From positions 186,001-250,000 of the forward strand of contig VUYV01000517.1 in the NCBI GenBank assembly GCA_008711295.1: DNA of 64,000 nt. The letters are read 5' to 3'. Below are positions 51,748 to 64,000 of the stretch, one piece after another. Each line of letters begins with the position of its first letter. Position 1 is the stretch's first letter. The position numbers and the translations under genes were made by a program. Below the pieces are notes generated by a model. That model was not told the origin of the DNA. It saw nothing but the letters and a program-made list of their open reading frames with translations, and ran no database searches. The stretch comes from Anarhynchus alexandrinus. Taxonomy: Eukaryota; Chordata; Aves; Charadriiformes; Charadriidae.

Positions 51748-51773
51748 AAATAAATAAAATAAATAAATAAAGG
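51748..51773 (+). repeat. AAAT tetranucleotide microsatellite
   Basis: About six AAAT units with one slipped copy (AAATAAAATAAAT). Lies between the two opposed CR1 fragments. Confidence 0.9.
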
Positions 51774-51989
51774 CAAATGTAACTGTATTATTTGTTATTC
51801 TGTATGAGGTTATCAACTTTATACATGTATGTTTACCATCTGAGTTATGATACGTGCCTTACATCTAATGGTAAACTTGTGCAGTGGGGTCATCTGAGAT
51901 CTATATACTGCATGGGTTTTCTTCTAGCAGATGCAGGCACCAAGTCAAGGAATACAAATGACAACTAAGCAAGCACATTTGTATCATAT

Positions 51990-53090
51990 ATAATCATAGA
52001 ATTATTTAGGTCGGAAAAGACCTTAAGATCATCAAGTCCAACCATCAACCGAACACCATCAAACGCACCACTAAACCACGTCCCTCAGCAACACGTCTGC
52101 CCGGCTGTTAAATCCCTCCAGGGATGGCAACTCCACCACTGCCCTAGGCAGCCTCTTTCAATGCTTGACAATGCTTTTGATGAAGAAGTTTTTCCTAATA
52201 TCCATCCTAACTGCCCCCGGCACAACTTGAGGCCGTTTACTCTTGTCCTAGCGCCTGTTCCTTGGGAGCAGAGACCGACCCCCCTCGCTACACCCTCCTT
52301 TCAGGGATCTGTAGAGAGCAAGAAGATCTCCCCTCAGCCTCCTCTTCTCCAGGATGAACACCCCCAGGTCCCTCGGCCGCTCCTCACAAGACTTGTGCTC
52401 CAGACCCCTCACCAGCTCCATTGCCCTTCTCTGGACATGCTCCAGCACCTCAAGGTCTGTCTTGTCATGAGGGGCCCAAAACTGAACACAGCACTTGAGG
52501 TGGGGCCTCACCAGTGCCCAGTACAGGGGGGGACCATCACTGCCCCAGTCCTGCTGGCCACACTGTTCCTGATACAGGCCAGGATGCCACTGGCCTTCTT
52601 GGCCACCTGGGCACACGGTGGCTCACATTCAGCCAGCTGTCCACCAACAAACACCCCCAGGTCCTTCTCCGCCAGGCAGCTCTCCAACCACTTTGCTCCA
52701 AGCCTGTAGACCTGCGTGGGGTTGGTGTAACCCAAGGGCAGGACCCAGCACTTGGCCTTGATGAACCTCACACTGTTGGCCTCAGCCCATCCAGCCAGCC
52801 TGTCCAGATCCCTCTGTAGGGCCATCCTGCCCTCCAGCAGACCCACACTCCTGCCCAGCTTGGTGTTGTCTGCAAACTTACTGAGGGAGCACTCGATTCC
52901 CTCATCCAGGTCACTGATAAAGGTATGAAACAGAGCTGGCCCCAACACTGAGCTCTGGGGAACACCACTTGTGATGGGCCACCAACTGGATTGAACTCCA
53001 TTCACCACCACTCTTTGGACTGGCCATCCAGCCACTTTTTTACCCAGCCAAGAGTACGCCCGCCCAAGCCATGAGCAGCCATATGGTTAA
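51990..53090 (-). mobile_element. CR1 LINE, 1.1 kb, minus orientation, mutated RT
   Basis: The 3' tail is at the low end (TAATCATAGAATTATTTAGG-TCGGAAAAGACC), with ORF2 on the minus strand toward 53090. It reads [11 protein letters not shown] where [11 protein letters not shown] is usual, and SKFADNTKL where the catalytic FADD is expected, so the RT is inactive. Several frameshifts. Its 5' part (about 52870-53085) covers the same ORF2 region as the plus-strand fragment at 51040-51262. Confidence 0.93.
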
Positions 53091-56000
53091 GGACTCAAAA
53101 GAATCACATTTTGCTCTACAGTCTTACAAACCTAATCATGTGCTAGGGCTCCCAGTACTATGAACATCAGGCCCCCAGTTTCTAAACATTACTAAGAGCA
53201 AAAGGACTAGTCAGCAATATGTTATCTGGCAATTACCTAGTCTAGCATTCTGCAACTGAGAGTAAGCACCGTCACCTACTTTTGTGGTTATCTGTATCCT
53301 GCTCTCTTATTCACCTCTCTAAGCTAAACAAATGGACATTTTTAAGGTTCTTTTCCTGAGAATCACTTGGTTATCTTCCCTGCTCATATCTAAAACTCTA
53401 TGTTGTATCCGAAACAAGTATTCCTGCATGTAATTACCCAGTGATACGCTCCATGTTATTTTGCTTACCAGTTATTATGCATCCGGATTTTTTACTTGCT
53501 GATGTCTATCAAGCTAATCTTTTCATTCAACTATGCACAAAATACCTAGGTATTTCAGCGAGGTGAAGAAATGCATTCAGAACTCACGAAAGTATGAACA
53601 TGCATTTATATTATTACCCTTTTGGTCACCTACCAAGAACGGACAACAAAGAATAGCGCCATTTTAGGAATTAAGGTACCAGAATGACCAGTGAAGTGCA
53701 GCAGCACAGTCTCCTGATACACTTCTCGAGCAGGTCTTTAAAGCAGCAAAACTTGAGTGCTGAAATAATACCACTGACACAAAGAATTGCTTTGACTGGA
53801 CTTCCAACAGGAAGGAAGAGGACAGGAGTGTTTGAACACCCCTGTGGCAGACAAATCCACTAAAATCAGGAGTGTGAAATACAAACTGTTACTTTTTATT
53901 CATCTGTCTCAACTTCTTACCATCATTGCTTTAAAGACATCAGACATTCTAATAGTAGAAGACAGATATTCTATACCGGCAACCCTAGGTGAGAAAGTTC
54001 CTGGGCCTCAGATGACTAAACACTTGGGATTTGCAGCTAAGAACTGCGTTAATTGGTCTTTTTGTACTTCAACTGTGTAAACAGCTAACCGAACTCCTCT
54101 TACTGCCTTCCCTCCAACTTCAAGTATCCAACAAAATCACGGTCCAGTAAGAACAAAGGGAAGAATATTGTCTTCTGGTAAATGCCTTGTCTTGTTTCAT
54201 TAACACCAGCAGAGGCTCCTGAGGTGTTCATTTTCCATAGGAATCAGCAGGCCAGCTATGAAAAAACAGCTCAGTTGTTTGAATGGCAAAAGCACCAAAA
54301 ACTTTTTCCCCAGCAAAGCAAGCTAGCTTAACGGGGTCATATACTAGATTAAGATGTGTACCCTTTACTGAACTAATGCTATTTTAAAGTCACTGTGATG
54401 CAGCCAGTTTTTGACACTACTTTTCTCAACTGTCTGAAATCTCTGGATCATTCAGGTGCTAGAAAGCACTCTGTACACGAAGAACTAGATTTGGCTTTTC
54501 CAACTCCTCTCTGTAGACACACTATCTAGAATTACTTGGAGGTACAGGTGTCCACGGACTGAATTACAGATGCTGTAACGATGATCTGTGAGTAAAGGAC
54601 AGAAGCAACTGACAACAGAAGTTCCAGGAAGTTTACATACAGTCATTTCACTGAAGTGCCTGTGACACTAACGTCCTGAAATTGCCTTCATCTCCAATAA
54701 TTACATACCTAAATAGATGCCTAACAAAAAAGTTATGTTCCCTCTACATTCTAATCTTCCCTCCCAAGACAAATGTTCTCACTTCAGTGAAGAAAGCCTG
54801 AATACACTTTATTCTGTGAGAACCAGGTGAGAAACACTCATTTCACCTAAGTTCCTATTTGTTAAGTTAAATAAGAAGCAGTATCACACTTTTAAGTGAC
54901 AGAGTCATTCATGGGATAATTCTGACAAGTTTTTTCAAGACTGATGACACAGGAGTGTTCTGAAATCAACATTTTTTAGCTTGGTGAATACCACCATTGC
55001 GAATGGTAAAAGAGGGAAACAGCACAATTAACTTCTAACTATTATCACCTAACAGTAGCTCACATACCAAGGTTTTAGGACAGCACCTTCTCATCTTTTT
55101 AATGTTAATACCTAGATATATGCCACTTGGTAACATATCTGCCTCCCAATTTTGTTCTCCTCATCCATCTCCACAAGGAAGGAAGAAAAGGAGAAAATAA
55201 CAGTTTGAAAAATGAAAATTCTACTTCAGTTGCACGCAGAGAATTTCTTACCCATCGTTATATATTGTAAGTAACAGTGAAAGGATTACTAATTACAAAA
55301 TAATGTCTTTTGGAATGAAATTGAAACCAGGTGAGAGAGTCACATACATGATGTGGCTCCATAAACCGTATTACAGTGCAGCAAACAAGGCAGCTGACAG
55401 AGGCAGAGCAATCGTTGCAGCAGTTAACCAGGTTGCTTCTTCAGGGAATTTGGGGGGGAAATGTCTTCAGGAGTCACCTTTCAGAAACTTCTGGCGGCCG
55501 GCCTGCTGCTGACAGCGATGGCCGGCAGCAGGAGCCTTTTGCTGCTGCCAGCTGCCGGTGCCAGTGCCCGGTGGCCGCACTGTGAGCGTGAGCGCCGGGG
55601 AGCGCCCACCGCGACCCAGCGCAGCTCACGGGCAAAGGGCAAAAGCAGGGCAAAGCCCCGCTGACCGCCCCAAGATGGCCACCGGGTGCCATGGGGCCCG
55701 AGCCACTGTCCCAGGGCACCCAGCGCCCCTGGATGAGCTCGACCCTGTGTCAACCCGTTTGTTTTGTTAAGACAAAGCAAACCTGAATAAGCAATGATAG
55801 TTTCTTGCACTGTCATACAAAGAGCCAAGAAAGACTACTAGTAGCTATTTTGTATCTGACTTTTCAAGATAAACAGCTCGGGGGAAAGAAAGGAAAAATA
55901 AGATTCCAACATTTTGTTCTGTTTTATTTCATCTGATAATATTCATGCAGCAAAATAGCAGCTGTCCAAGGACTGGGACGTTAAAGCAACTGCTCTTCTT

Positions 56001-59000
56001 TCAGCGAAGCACTTTTAATTAAACCTGATTATCTTAGCAGAATAAGCTATTTTTAAATAAACGCAGAATTGACTCACTGAAGTCATTACACATAACTCTA
56101 GACGTTATTGACACTTGACTGAAACATTAAGTGCTTTATTTTTAAATGCCAGTAGAAACAAGTATCTAAGGTAGCTAGCTACCATAAGGGATCCACTGAG
56201 CTGAACTAGTGTTCTTTTATTCTTTTAATTCTTATTTTGGACTCAATGTGTTTATAAAGTTGTGTGCATGGTATACAACAGTCTATTACCTAAACAAAAA
56301 GTTCAAATTAAAGCCCAGTGAAAATATGCAAATTTTGCATTGTTATGCTCAACTGAATGGAGTTCAAATAACAGATAAGTGCACTTTCAAGAAAGTAAGT
56401 TTAGATTTCTTGTAATGAGTTCTAAAAGCCTACTGTCAAATGATTACACTGGGATTTTACATTACTTCATAAAAATTCCTGTCCTTATAACTGTAACTAG
56501 TATTGTACAAAATGTTTTCCATTGCCAGCTCTACAACTTAAAAAAATGGCACCAGGAACAAAACTTCACCTNTTTGATTAAACATGAATGAGAGTCAAGT
56601 TTGAAACAAAAAATGCTGTCTCTTCTAAAATTTTTAGAAGTCCTAGAATTATAAGAAAATTCCAGTTCAGCTATATTTAAATAAATTCTCTAAAGAACTG
56701 CATAGTAGCACCAAATCAACATGACAAAAGACAGAAAAACAATCTAAATCAACGTAATAGTTAAACTGTGAAATCAACTGTTTATGTATGTAGCTCTCAA
56801 CATGAACCGTCTCTAGTATTATGTAATGGCATTTATTATTAAAGAGACAACAAACAGGACAAAGCAGGGTTGCTTAGCAGCTGGGTATTCTTGACCATTG
56901 TATGATTCGTCTACAATTTTTCTAATCAATTTCTGTATTCTTAATGAGTGCTCTATTTTTTGAAAACAGCAGGTCTCGAATAAAACATATTAATTGAATA
57001 GATACTCAGTGTTCAAAACATCTGTTTAAACTCACCTTGTATTAAGGAAAATCCCTAAAACATACAACTATCTTTCTGTCAAAGTATGTATTTATTTTAA
57101 ATAAATGCTGCTCAATAGCTCAAGAAATCTTTTCAGTCTCAGAATCTGTTTCTTCATCTCCTACCAATAAACATACAGCAGTGCATTTGCACAAGATAGT
57201 AACTTCAAGCATTTTAACTCTATTTGAACTGTCTCAGAGCAGATACAGAACTAAACGGGAACTACAATACAAAAGAGAAATACACACTGTGGCCAAGAAG
57301 TCCAAAACTTGGACAGCTGAAGTCAATGCCTTTTTTTGTGTGTGCCTGTGCTTTTCCAAATCCTGACTTTCAGTCTGTCAGAAGCAGAATTTCTGCTTTT
57401 CTGCTGACTTTTTGTCACTCAGAAACTTAGGTCCAATTTATCCACTGTATTGTACACCTCTTCCCATGGTTCAAAAGCTAGACTTCATCTCCTCAAGCTC
57501 AAAATCTAGACTTATTTCCAATTGCAGGCACCAAGAGATCTTGAGAAAAACTCAAAGGAAGTACCCTTCTGAACCTTTGATGGCAAATGCTGCCACAGGT
57601 TTGTCTGGGAATTGTTAAAATTCGTGCTTGTGCCAAACATGCTGATTAGTATTTCCATAACTGAACCTTGCCTATCTTTGCCAAAGAACGATAGAAGGCA
57701 CTAAAACAAAGGCTAACTTTGTGAAACCTAGTATATCTGCTCTAACATACACAAACAAAAACTCTCAAAAAAGCTCACTACAAACAACATATTTTGCTCA
57801 ACTGGTATTATTTTGCTTCATGTTGTGGAAAAAACACATTAAAAAAAAAAAGAGTGGGCAGAGACAATGTCAATCCAAACAGTTACGCTTTCAAAGCATA
57901 AACTAAGGGAAAGATAATTTGGAGAAGACATAACTACAAACCCAGATATCTATTTATGTGTACAAACTCCACATGAGTCAAAGTAACCAACTCAGAACTA
58001 GTTCATGGATTAACTCCCCTGTAAATCTTTCAACGAATAAAGATGCAGAGAAAAGGATTCCTTTACCCAGCACTCCTAAACGTACAGACCACCATAATAA
58101 CAACTCATGTACTCCAATGAGTAACAAGGGGCAAGGATGTTAATCAAACTCCTTACAATAAATGGTCTAGAGTCTGCATTAGCTGCTATTTACTTCCCCC
58201 CCACACCCCATCCTAACAATTTAAGATACTATTTTACTCCTTTAAAATTGCTAAAATTAAACCAACCGGAATACTCTGATGAGAAATGAGTTCTTGGATA
58301 CTAAGTCAGAGTTCCAGAAAAAGCATTCAGGAGAAACAAATCTTCTGAATGTGTATCTGTACCAGCCTCAGGCTTTGCACTGGGTCCTGATTTTGTTTTA
58401 GAATAGCACCAAACTTCAGTCTTACTATTCTAATATTAATATTGTTTTACATTTAAACAAAAAGAGAAAAAGCCAAACATCTAAATCGTACATTCAGTTC
58501 TCCAGTGCCAGCGGAGACTAGTTTTAGCCCATATGATAGCAAAGAAATCTATGAGCCTCTCATGTCATTGAGTTTTGGCACCTTGACTAAACACTTATCA
58601 CCGAGGAATGTTAATTCCTCAGTTTTGAACTCTTAAAGCACCTTGTGGTATCATCTAGCAGGAATGCAATGGTTCCCACTAATAGTCTGAGGCAGCAAGG
58701 CTGAGACACAGGTAAATGGTTTCCACATTTTCATGTTGTTCGCTCACGTAGTTCTTTGGAAACCCAGAACCAGTTCTAGAAGGAAGTAATCTGTGCTATA
58801 CTAGCCATCGACTTAAGTCAGCTTCATCATTGGCATCCACCCTCATTTCCAAAATATCTTGCATAGGTCATTTGTTCATTGTTTCTTTCAGTTTTAAGGC
58901 ATTAGGATCTTAAAAAAAAAAAAACAAAACTGAAACATCTGTTTTATTTGTTTTGTTTTGCTTAAAACAAACACATGCAAAAAAAAAAATAATAGTCCAC

Positions 59001-62000
59001 TGAAGTTTATCTAAACAGAGTAACTAGAAGGAACAATCATGGGGTTCTTAAGGTACAAAGGAAAAACAAGCCTCAACAGAAGCCACGGCAGCTATTACCA
59101 TGTCAGAAGACTATCCTTGCTGGCTCCATTCACGGTATTCTTCTTACAAAACAAGCAGATGCAAATCTGACATCTCAATGTTATTTACACACTTGAAGGA
59201 AGTAAGTGGTTAGAAATAAAAAACCTGACAGAGTGCATTTTTATTTCCACATACTGGAGAGAAAGAAGATAATAAACCATCCCTATTTCCACCTACAAAA
59301 ACAAAAGTACGTGTCAGAATATGTATCTAGATTTCAGACTTCTAACAAAGCCACATGCTAAACATTACATTTTCCAACATTATTAAAGAATGCTAGTTAA
59401 AATACAGGAGTCCATTTTAGCTGTATCAGGTGTTGTTTTCTTGGCAAAGCTTGGTAATTGTTTAAAGATTAACAGTGATACACCGTATTCCCATAAACCA
59501 CTCTTTCAGAATTTAAAGGCACCCCGCAAAGGCAAGCTGGTACATCATGGTCGCACCTGAGTAATGGACAGACCTGCGGCCCTTTTGGGGCTAGGGGAGA
59601 GGGAAGCCCCAACTCCCGCCACGCAGCAGGAGGACGGCCACAACAAGTGCCCCGTGGTGGCCCACGGCTGGTCCCTGGGCCAGGACCTGCCCTTCTCATG
59701 CAGCCAGGGCAGTTGCATCCCTCTGCCCCGCAGGACCCTCTCCCCCGGCACGCGGAACGTACGCGGACCCAAAGGCAGCCCACCAGCCCCTCGGTTCCAG
59801 CGGCGCCCATCGGGGCCGTCCCTCCTCTCCTACGGGAATCCAGTTCTGCCAAATAAGCTAAGCTGAAGCTTCGAGTCAAGTTCAGCTGTGAGGCACCCAG
59901 CTTTGAGTTTAAGAGCCTCCACAGAGACGGAGTATGCAAAAAGATTAAAAATAGCAACAGAAACATTTTTAAAACACCAGGATTGTAGGAGGTTGGAAAG
60001 AACGGACCAGGGGTACAAGAAGTCAGCTGGAAACCGAGGGAGGGCAAGCCTGCTGGGAGACAATACGCGTGCTCTGCTGACACCCAAATTGGGACGTTTC
60101 TTAGACATTGTCAATACTAAGCATTATTGTATCTTATTTAGAACATGAAATTATGTAAAACTTTATCTAGTAACAGGAACAATTCAGTATTTTGTTAAAA
60201 AAATTAACAGAACCTTGTTTTGCAGGAGGGACTAGTATAGAACAGTACTCCTAGGTCACCGGTCTGTCACATTAAATAGCCAGTGTTAAAGGGGCTCGTC
60301 AGGGAGGCAGCGTGCGTTAGGAACCTAAGGCTATCCCGTGAAACCTTTATTTTGCAGTTAATGCTCTCAACGTGAAGAGGTCATAGTTTCACAGAGAATG
60401 CTGACTGGCACTCATTCCTCAGTAATCCTCAGAATACAGAGGTAAGTATTTGGGGGAAAAAACAATGCAAATCAAGAGTTTCCAAATACCAGGTCTTCAC
60501 CACCACTTGGGAAGCGGAGCCCTTTAACAAATTAATGTAGGTTGAATCCCTCTTCTTTTCTTCCTGGTGACATTTTTCCTGCCTTGTTGCCCTCAAAATA
60601 AACCTGTATGTACACGCTCTAGCCACTCTACTGTCCACACCCTTTTCTCTATATATAACAACCCATGTGAACTAATGGGTCAAGCATCTCCAAAAACCTC
60701 TTTCTACCCTAAGCTGGAGGAACAGTGTTCCTCACCTACTTATTTTTCTCACAGTGTGAACAAACACAGATTTCTTGTATATGCTGTCCACTTTACAAGT
60801 TCGTTAATAATGGCTATTTAATTTGACAACATCTATTTTTAAACTATCTATTATGAAAATATCTATTTCTTTTAACTGGATCGTAATTTTTCTCCAGATT
60901 TCATTTTTGGTTCCAGTATTTGTCAACATAGTGGATACCTCCTGTTACTAAATGAAATTGTACATAATTTTATTTCCATAGTAAGATATAATAATAGAAA
61001 AAGTGGACATTTTGAAGAGCAACAATGATTTTGGTTAGGAATTCACTACGGGGGGGGGGTTTCATACTCTAACTAGCTTACAAAAAAAAAAAGGGACAAG
61101 TAGTATTTGGTACCAAGAGCACAATATTATTTTAATATGAATGTATATTGGAACTGCAAAACTTGACTTAGCACCTTTCTAAACTTTCACAAAATAACCA
61201 ATATCATGCATTGGTATTATCTGGTATAGAACTTCAGTAATGTTTATCATGGTACGTACAACACTATTGCAAATTCTATGCCATTTATACTAGCATAAGA
61301 CCAATATTAAAAAAAAAAAATCACTGTAAACCCATTTAACAGAGCAGAGTAAGACCAAAAATGCACTGAAACCATCATTACAATATGAAATCTGTTAGAC
61401 TGATACTCTGGAGCAAAATAAAACTGGACCTGTGCACTGAGTGATAGCTGCACACCCACCTAGTCCTCACAGCAAGAGTCGAGAAATTATTTGAAGTAAA
61501 AATAATGCATCAACTATAACAAACATAGTAACAGCACAAAATTTCCTAAGCGTTTAAGAAAAGCTGACAAAAAGGCTGTTTGGTATTATTTGAAAACTAA
61601 GTTTATGTTAGACATGAAACAGTTCTGCAAGTAATTAAAAAAAAAAAAGCTATGAAATACCAATACTTCAGAACATGAAACACGTGTTTTATGTCACTGT
61701 ATTTGTCCAATGAGTATTCATTTCATATTTTTCATAAAGTTAATACTAGTTGGCTAAACACCTGAATAGACTTTAATGTTTTTTTAAGTCTCATGCAAAT
61801 CAGATATATTTACTCATCACTGCTATCAGAAAGCATTACAAAAAAGGAGTAGTTGCCTGTCTCAGAATATCAAAAAATTGAGAGCTGCAACTCTATACAT
61901 TCCATCTTGAATCTATAAACATTTCAAACTATTAACCTAGGGAGGAAGGAGGGAGGGAGGGAAGGAGGGAGAGGGAGAGGGAAGGAAACAGAGGAAAAGC

Positions 62001-62166
62001 GCTGAACGTTTGGCACGACAGAAGAACAGACACAGAACACGAACAGCTTACTGTGGAGAGTGGTTTAATCAGGAGGTAGCCATTATCCTGTCGCTACACA
62101 GCAATGACAGCACTCCAAAACAACAAGCCGTGGGTTTGGGGCTGGTTTCCTTTTTTTTTTCTTCAG
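53091..62166. other. AT-rich sequence with two GC-rich patches
   Basis: Mostly AT-rich and unannotatable. GC-rich patches lie at about 55440-55760 and 59540-59870, with open frames on both strands but no recognisable protein or clear LTR ends. A single ambiguous base is at 56572. G10 run at 61050-61059. Confidence 0.6.
61939..61988 (+). repeat. Polypurine GGGA/GGAA microsatellite
   Basis: Fifty bases of pure A/G with GGAGG, GGGAGGGA and GGAA units. It lies about 180 bp upstream of the acceptor of the unidentified exon-like ORF at 62167. Confidence 0.95.
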
Positions 62167-62544
62167 TCCAGAAGGAAGAGCGCACACATGCTATCCTACC
62201 CGAGCTCTGCTGAGCCCAAAGGTCGCCAGCCGTCTATTGTCAAATGCTACCCTGAAAACGAAATTCCAGCAGGCGTTTACAAAGCTGTGCTTGAGGAAGC
62301 ATCTGAAATCTACCACAACCTCCCCCGTGTTACACACAAAACATGGCTGTCTTATTCAGAGATTAGCAATTATTGTAATGAGATACTGTCGGAGCGGGTC
62401 AAACAGTACTTCCTGCGGTTGACACATCTTGATTTCCTGGTAAACAAAGGGGCAGGCAGCGGGGCGCAGGACGGCTCCCCGGCCCCTGCCGCCCCCTCAG
62501 GTGTCACGACACCCGCATCCCTACTAATTACAGGAGGCAACCAG
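62167..62544 (+). CDS. Unidentified exon-like ORF
   Basis: I do not recognise this sequence. A strong acceptor (T-rich tract 62148-62162 then CTTCAG) precedes it and a possible donor CAG|GTACCA ends it. The enclosed 378 nt is exactly 126 codons, open, phase 0 on both sides. The first ATG in frame is at 62188; the frame remains open to a TAA ending at 62640. The translated segment starts SRRKSAH and contains KCYPENEIPAGVYKAVLEE, YHNLPRVTHKTWLSYSEI and ERVKQYFLRLTHLDFL. It ends in a GC-rich Gly/Ala/Pro/Ser stretch (about residues 93-115). The first two thirds look like a folded helical domain with mixed, protein-like codon use rather than a repeat translation. It could be an internal exon of a plus-strand gene divergent from BAZ2B, or a retrocopy fragment. 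The donor lacks G at +5, so a terminal exon or single-exon model is also possible. Confidence 0.42.
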
Positions 62545-62640
62545 GTACCAGAAAACATAAAAATCGCTGAACCCCGAAGGCAATTTTTTCAACAATGTTA
62601 CATAGGCATCAATGCCATACTTTGCCTTTTCCTTCTTTAA

Positions 62641-64000
62641 CCCAAGCCCTAGAAAAAAAACTTTGTTTTCTTTTAAATGATGATTATGTACACACATCCC
62701 CCACCCCCCAAACAAACGGCTCACAAAGTTGTTTTGGTATGAGAAAGACCTATGAAATGATAACCTGAATCAACCCTCGAAAAACCTGAAACTGAGAAAA
62801 ACAAATGCTAATCACTGTGTTCAGAATTTAAGCATTAATCTCCAAAAAAGCACAATCAAAAGAAATATACTAACAATATTCAGAAAATACCAAAATTAAC
62901 TTACTGAACACAGTTTTAGAAGCAAAAAAGCTCAAATGCCTTTAAAAACAAAAACATAACCCACAACCTGCCTAACACTTTTCCTCCTCAAAAAAAATTA
63001 ATCATATGTGGACTAGACACATGGCAGTGATCCAGGGAGAAAAGCTAGTTGTTTCTGACCTATAATCTTTCAAAAAAAAAAATTAACTTCAACAAGCTCC
63101 AGTTTAAAAATCAGATTTTCACAGTGGAACTGAAGAGGGCCCAAGGCTCCTACAAAAATTAAAAGGAAAAAAATAAAAACAACCCCCAACAAACAAACAA
63201 ACAAACAACAACAACTCCCCACAAAAACATCCTTGAGCATCAGAAGAAAACACCTGCTACTCCTAAGCAACCAGAATAAAGTATTTGGTCCACCAACAGA
63301 AGACAGAATTTCTTTAAGGGATAAATAACAGTCAACTTATTTCACAACAGGTCAACGCAAGTGAAACTGCTACAGTGCCCTACAACAACACAGGGGCTTG
63401 AACTTTATCGTGCGACAAGATAAAATATTATTTGCAGACTAGGGGAAACATGGGGGGGAAGGAATGGATCAATCCATCAATTGCGTTGAAAGGGTACAAA
63501 CCCTGCTACTGCAGATGCAGCCTGGGCCAACGAAGGAGTTATTCTGCCATCACAATCTCCCAAACAAGGTAAGATACACGAACAAGAGGGATCTCTACAA
63601 CCAAAACAACACCCAAAGGAGGACTTTTGTGAGCTGTGCTTGTTATAACTAGTAAAGCCACAATTTCCTAATCAAACACTTGGATATAACTCATTCCTTC
63701 AAGTGAAACCACATCAGAACTTCAGCGTTTCATTTATCTGGTTTCCTATTGTTACTCATCTTACCAAAAAAAGCAGTCTTGTGAAACAATATATAGTCTT
63801 TCTGAAGAAAACAGCAATGAACCAAACCATCAAAAGAGAAAGCCTTCTGCAAAGACATGGAGAACTCTTCGCAATAATCTTAAAATAGTTTTAAAAAGCA
63901 ACGTATGCTGTATTTAATCAGGGTAAGTTTGGTACTACTATCACTGCAAACAAGCTCTCAGCAAGATTTAGGAGATCATGATCTAAAGTCTCAATCTGGG
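62641..64000. other. AT-rich flank after the exon-like ORF
   Basis: No exon or repeat family recognised. A short CAAA microsatellite lies at about 63189-63206, and an AATAAA hexamer near 63275 could serve as a polyadenylation signal for a plus-strand transcript, but the hexamer alone is weak evidence. Confidence 0.6.

Noticed and set aside
59469..60083. 204-codon minus-strand ORF
   Set aside because: It extends through a GC-rich patch where all frames are open by composition; no domain or splice support.
62167..62640. Assigning the 62.2-kb ORF to MARCHF7, the gene expected beyond the BAZ2B 5' end
   Set aside because: No RING-CH or Ser-rich MARCHF7 sequence is recognisable; the name would be a guess from synteny only.

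Overview
The window is vertebrate nuclear DNA, almost certainly from a bird. It is AT-rich and intron-dominated, with many CR1 LINE fragments ending in the avian CR1 tail (ATTCTGTGATTCTGTG and variants) and one solo LTR of the avian ERVL type. There are no bacterial operons, CRISPR arrays or tRNA/rRNA genes that I can see.

The one gene I recognise with confidence is BAZ2B, on the minus strand. BAZ2B (bromodomain adjacent to zinc finger 2B) is a regulatory subunit of ISWI chromatin remodellers. Eleven coding exons are readable, from the initiator ATG at 45759 down to 4301. Their splice phases join without a break into 835 codons plus one base. This covers the Ser/Thr-rich N-terminus, several acidic Ser/Asp/Glu tracts, the complete TAM/MBD-like domain and two AT-hook-like motifs. 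The coiled-coil, DDT, PHD and bromodomain parts must lie beyond position 1. A coding segment of about 64 residues that I expect from mammalian BAZ2B, between the first coding exon and the exon at 26992, was not found in the 18.6-kb intron where it should be.

Layout by region. 1-2580: an old, decayed CR1-like LINE on the plus strand. 3508-3857: a CR1 3' end. 4301-18000: nine BAZ2B exons (TAM domain, AT hooks, acidic tracts), with CR1 fragments at 6.5-6.9 and 11.8-12.05 kb. 19141-19790: a solo LTR with internal 21-bp tandem repeats. 25058-26992: two BAZ2B exons and a CR1. 27-45.6 kb: one large intron with CR1 copies at 31.7, 32.8-33.7, 37.0-38.9 and 42.3-42.9 kb. 45606-45761: the first coding exon. 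45.8-64 kb: upstream sequence that should hold the BAZ2B 5'-UTR exons and promoter. It contains several GC-rich patches, a 100-N assembly gap, two CR1 fragments in opposite orientation, and a plus-strand exon-like open reading frame at 62167-62544 that I cannot identify.

Most long reading frames elsewhere are shadows of CR1 or LTR sequence, or chance frames in GC-rich patches. I see no convincing undescribed system. The observations most worth a second look are the unidentified plus-strand exon-like ORF at 62.2 kb and the apparently missing BAZ2B exon.
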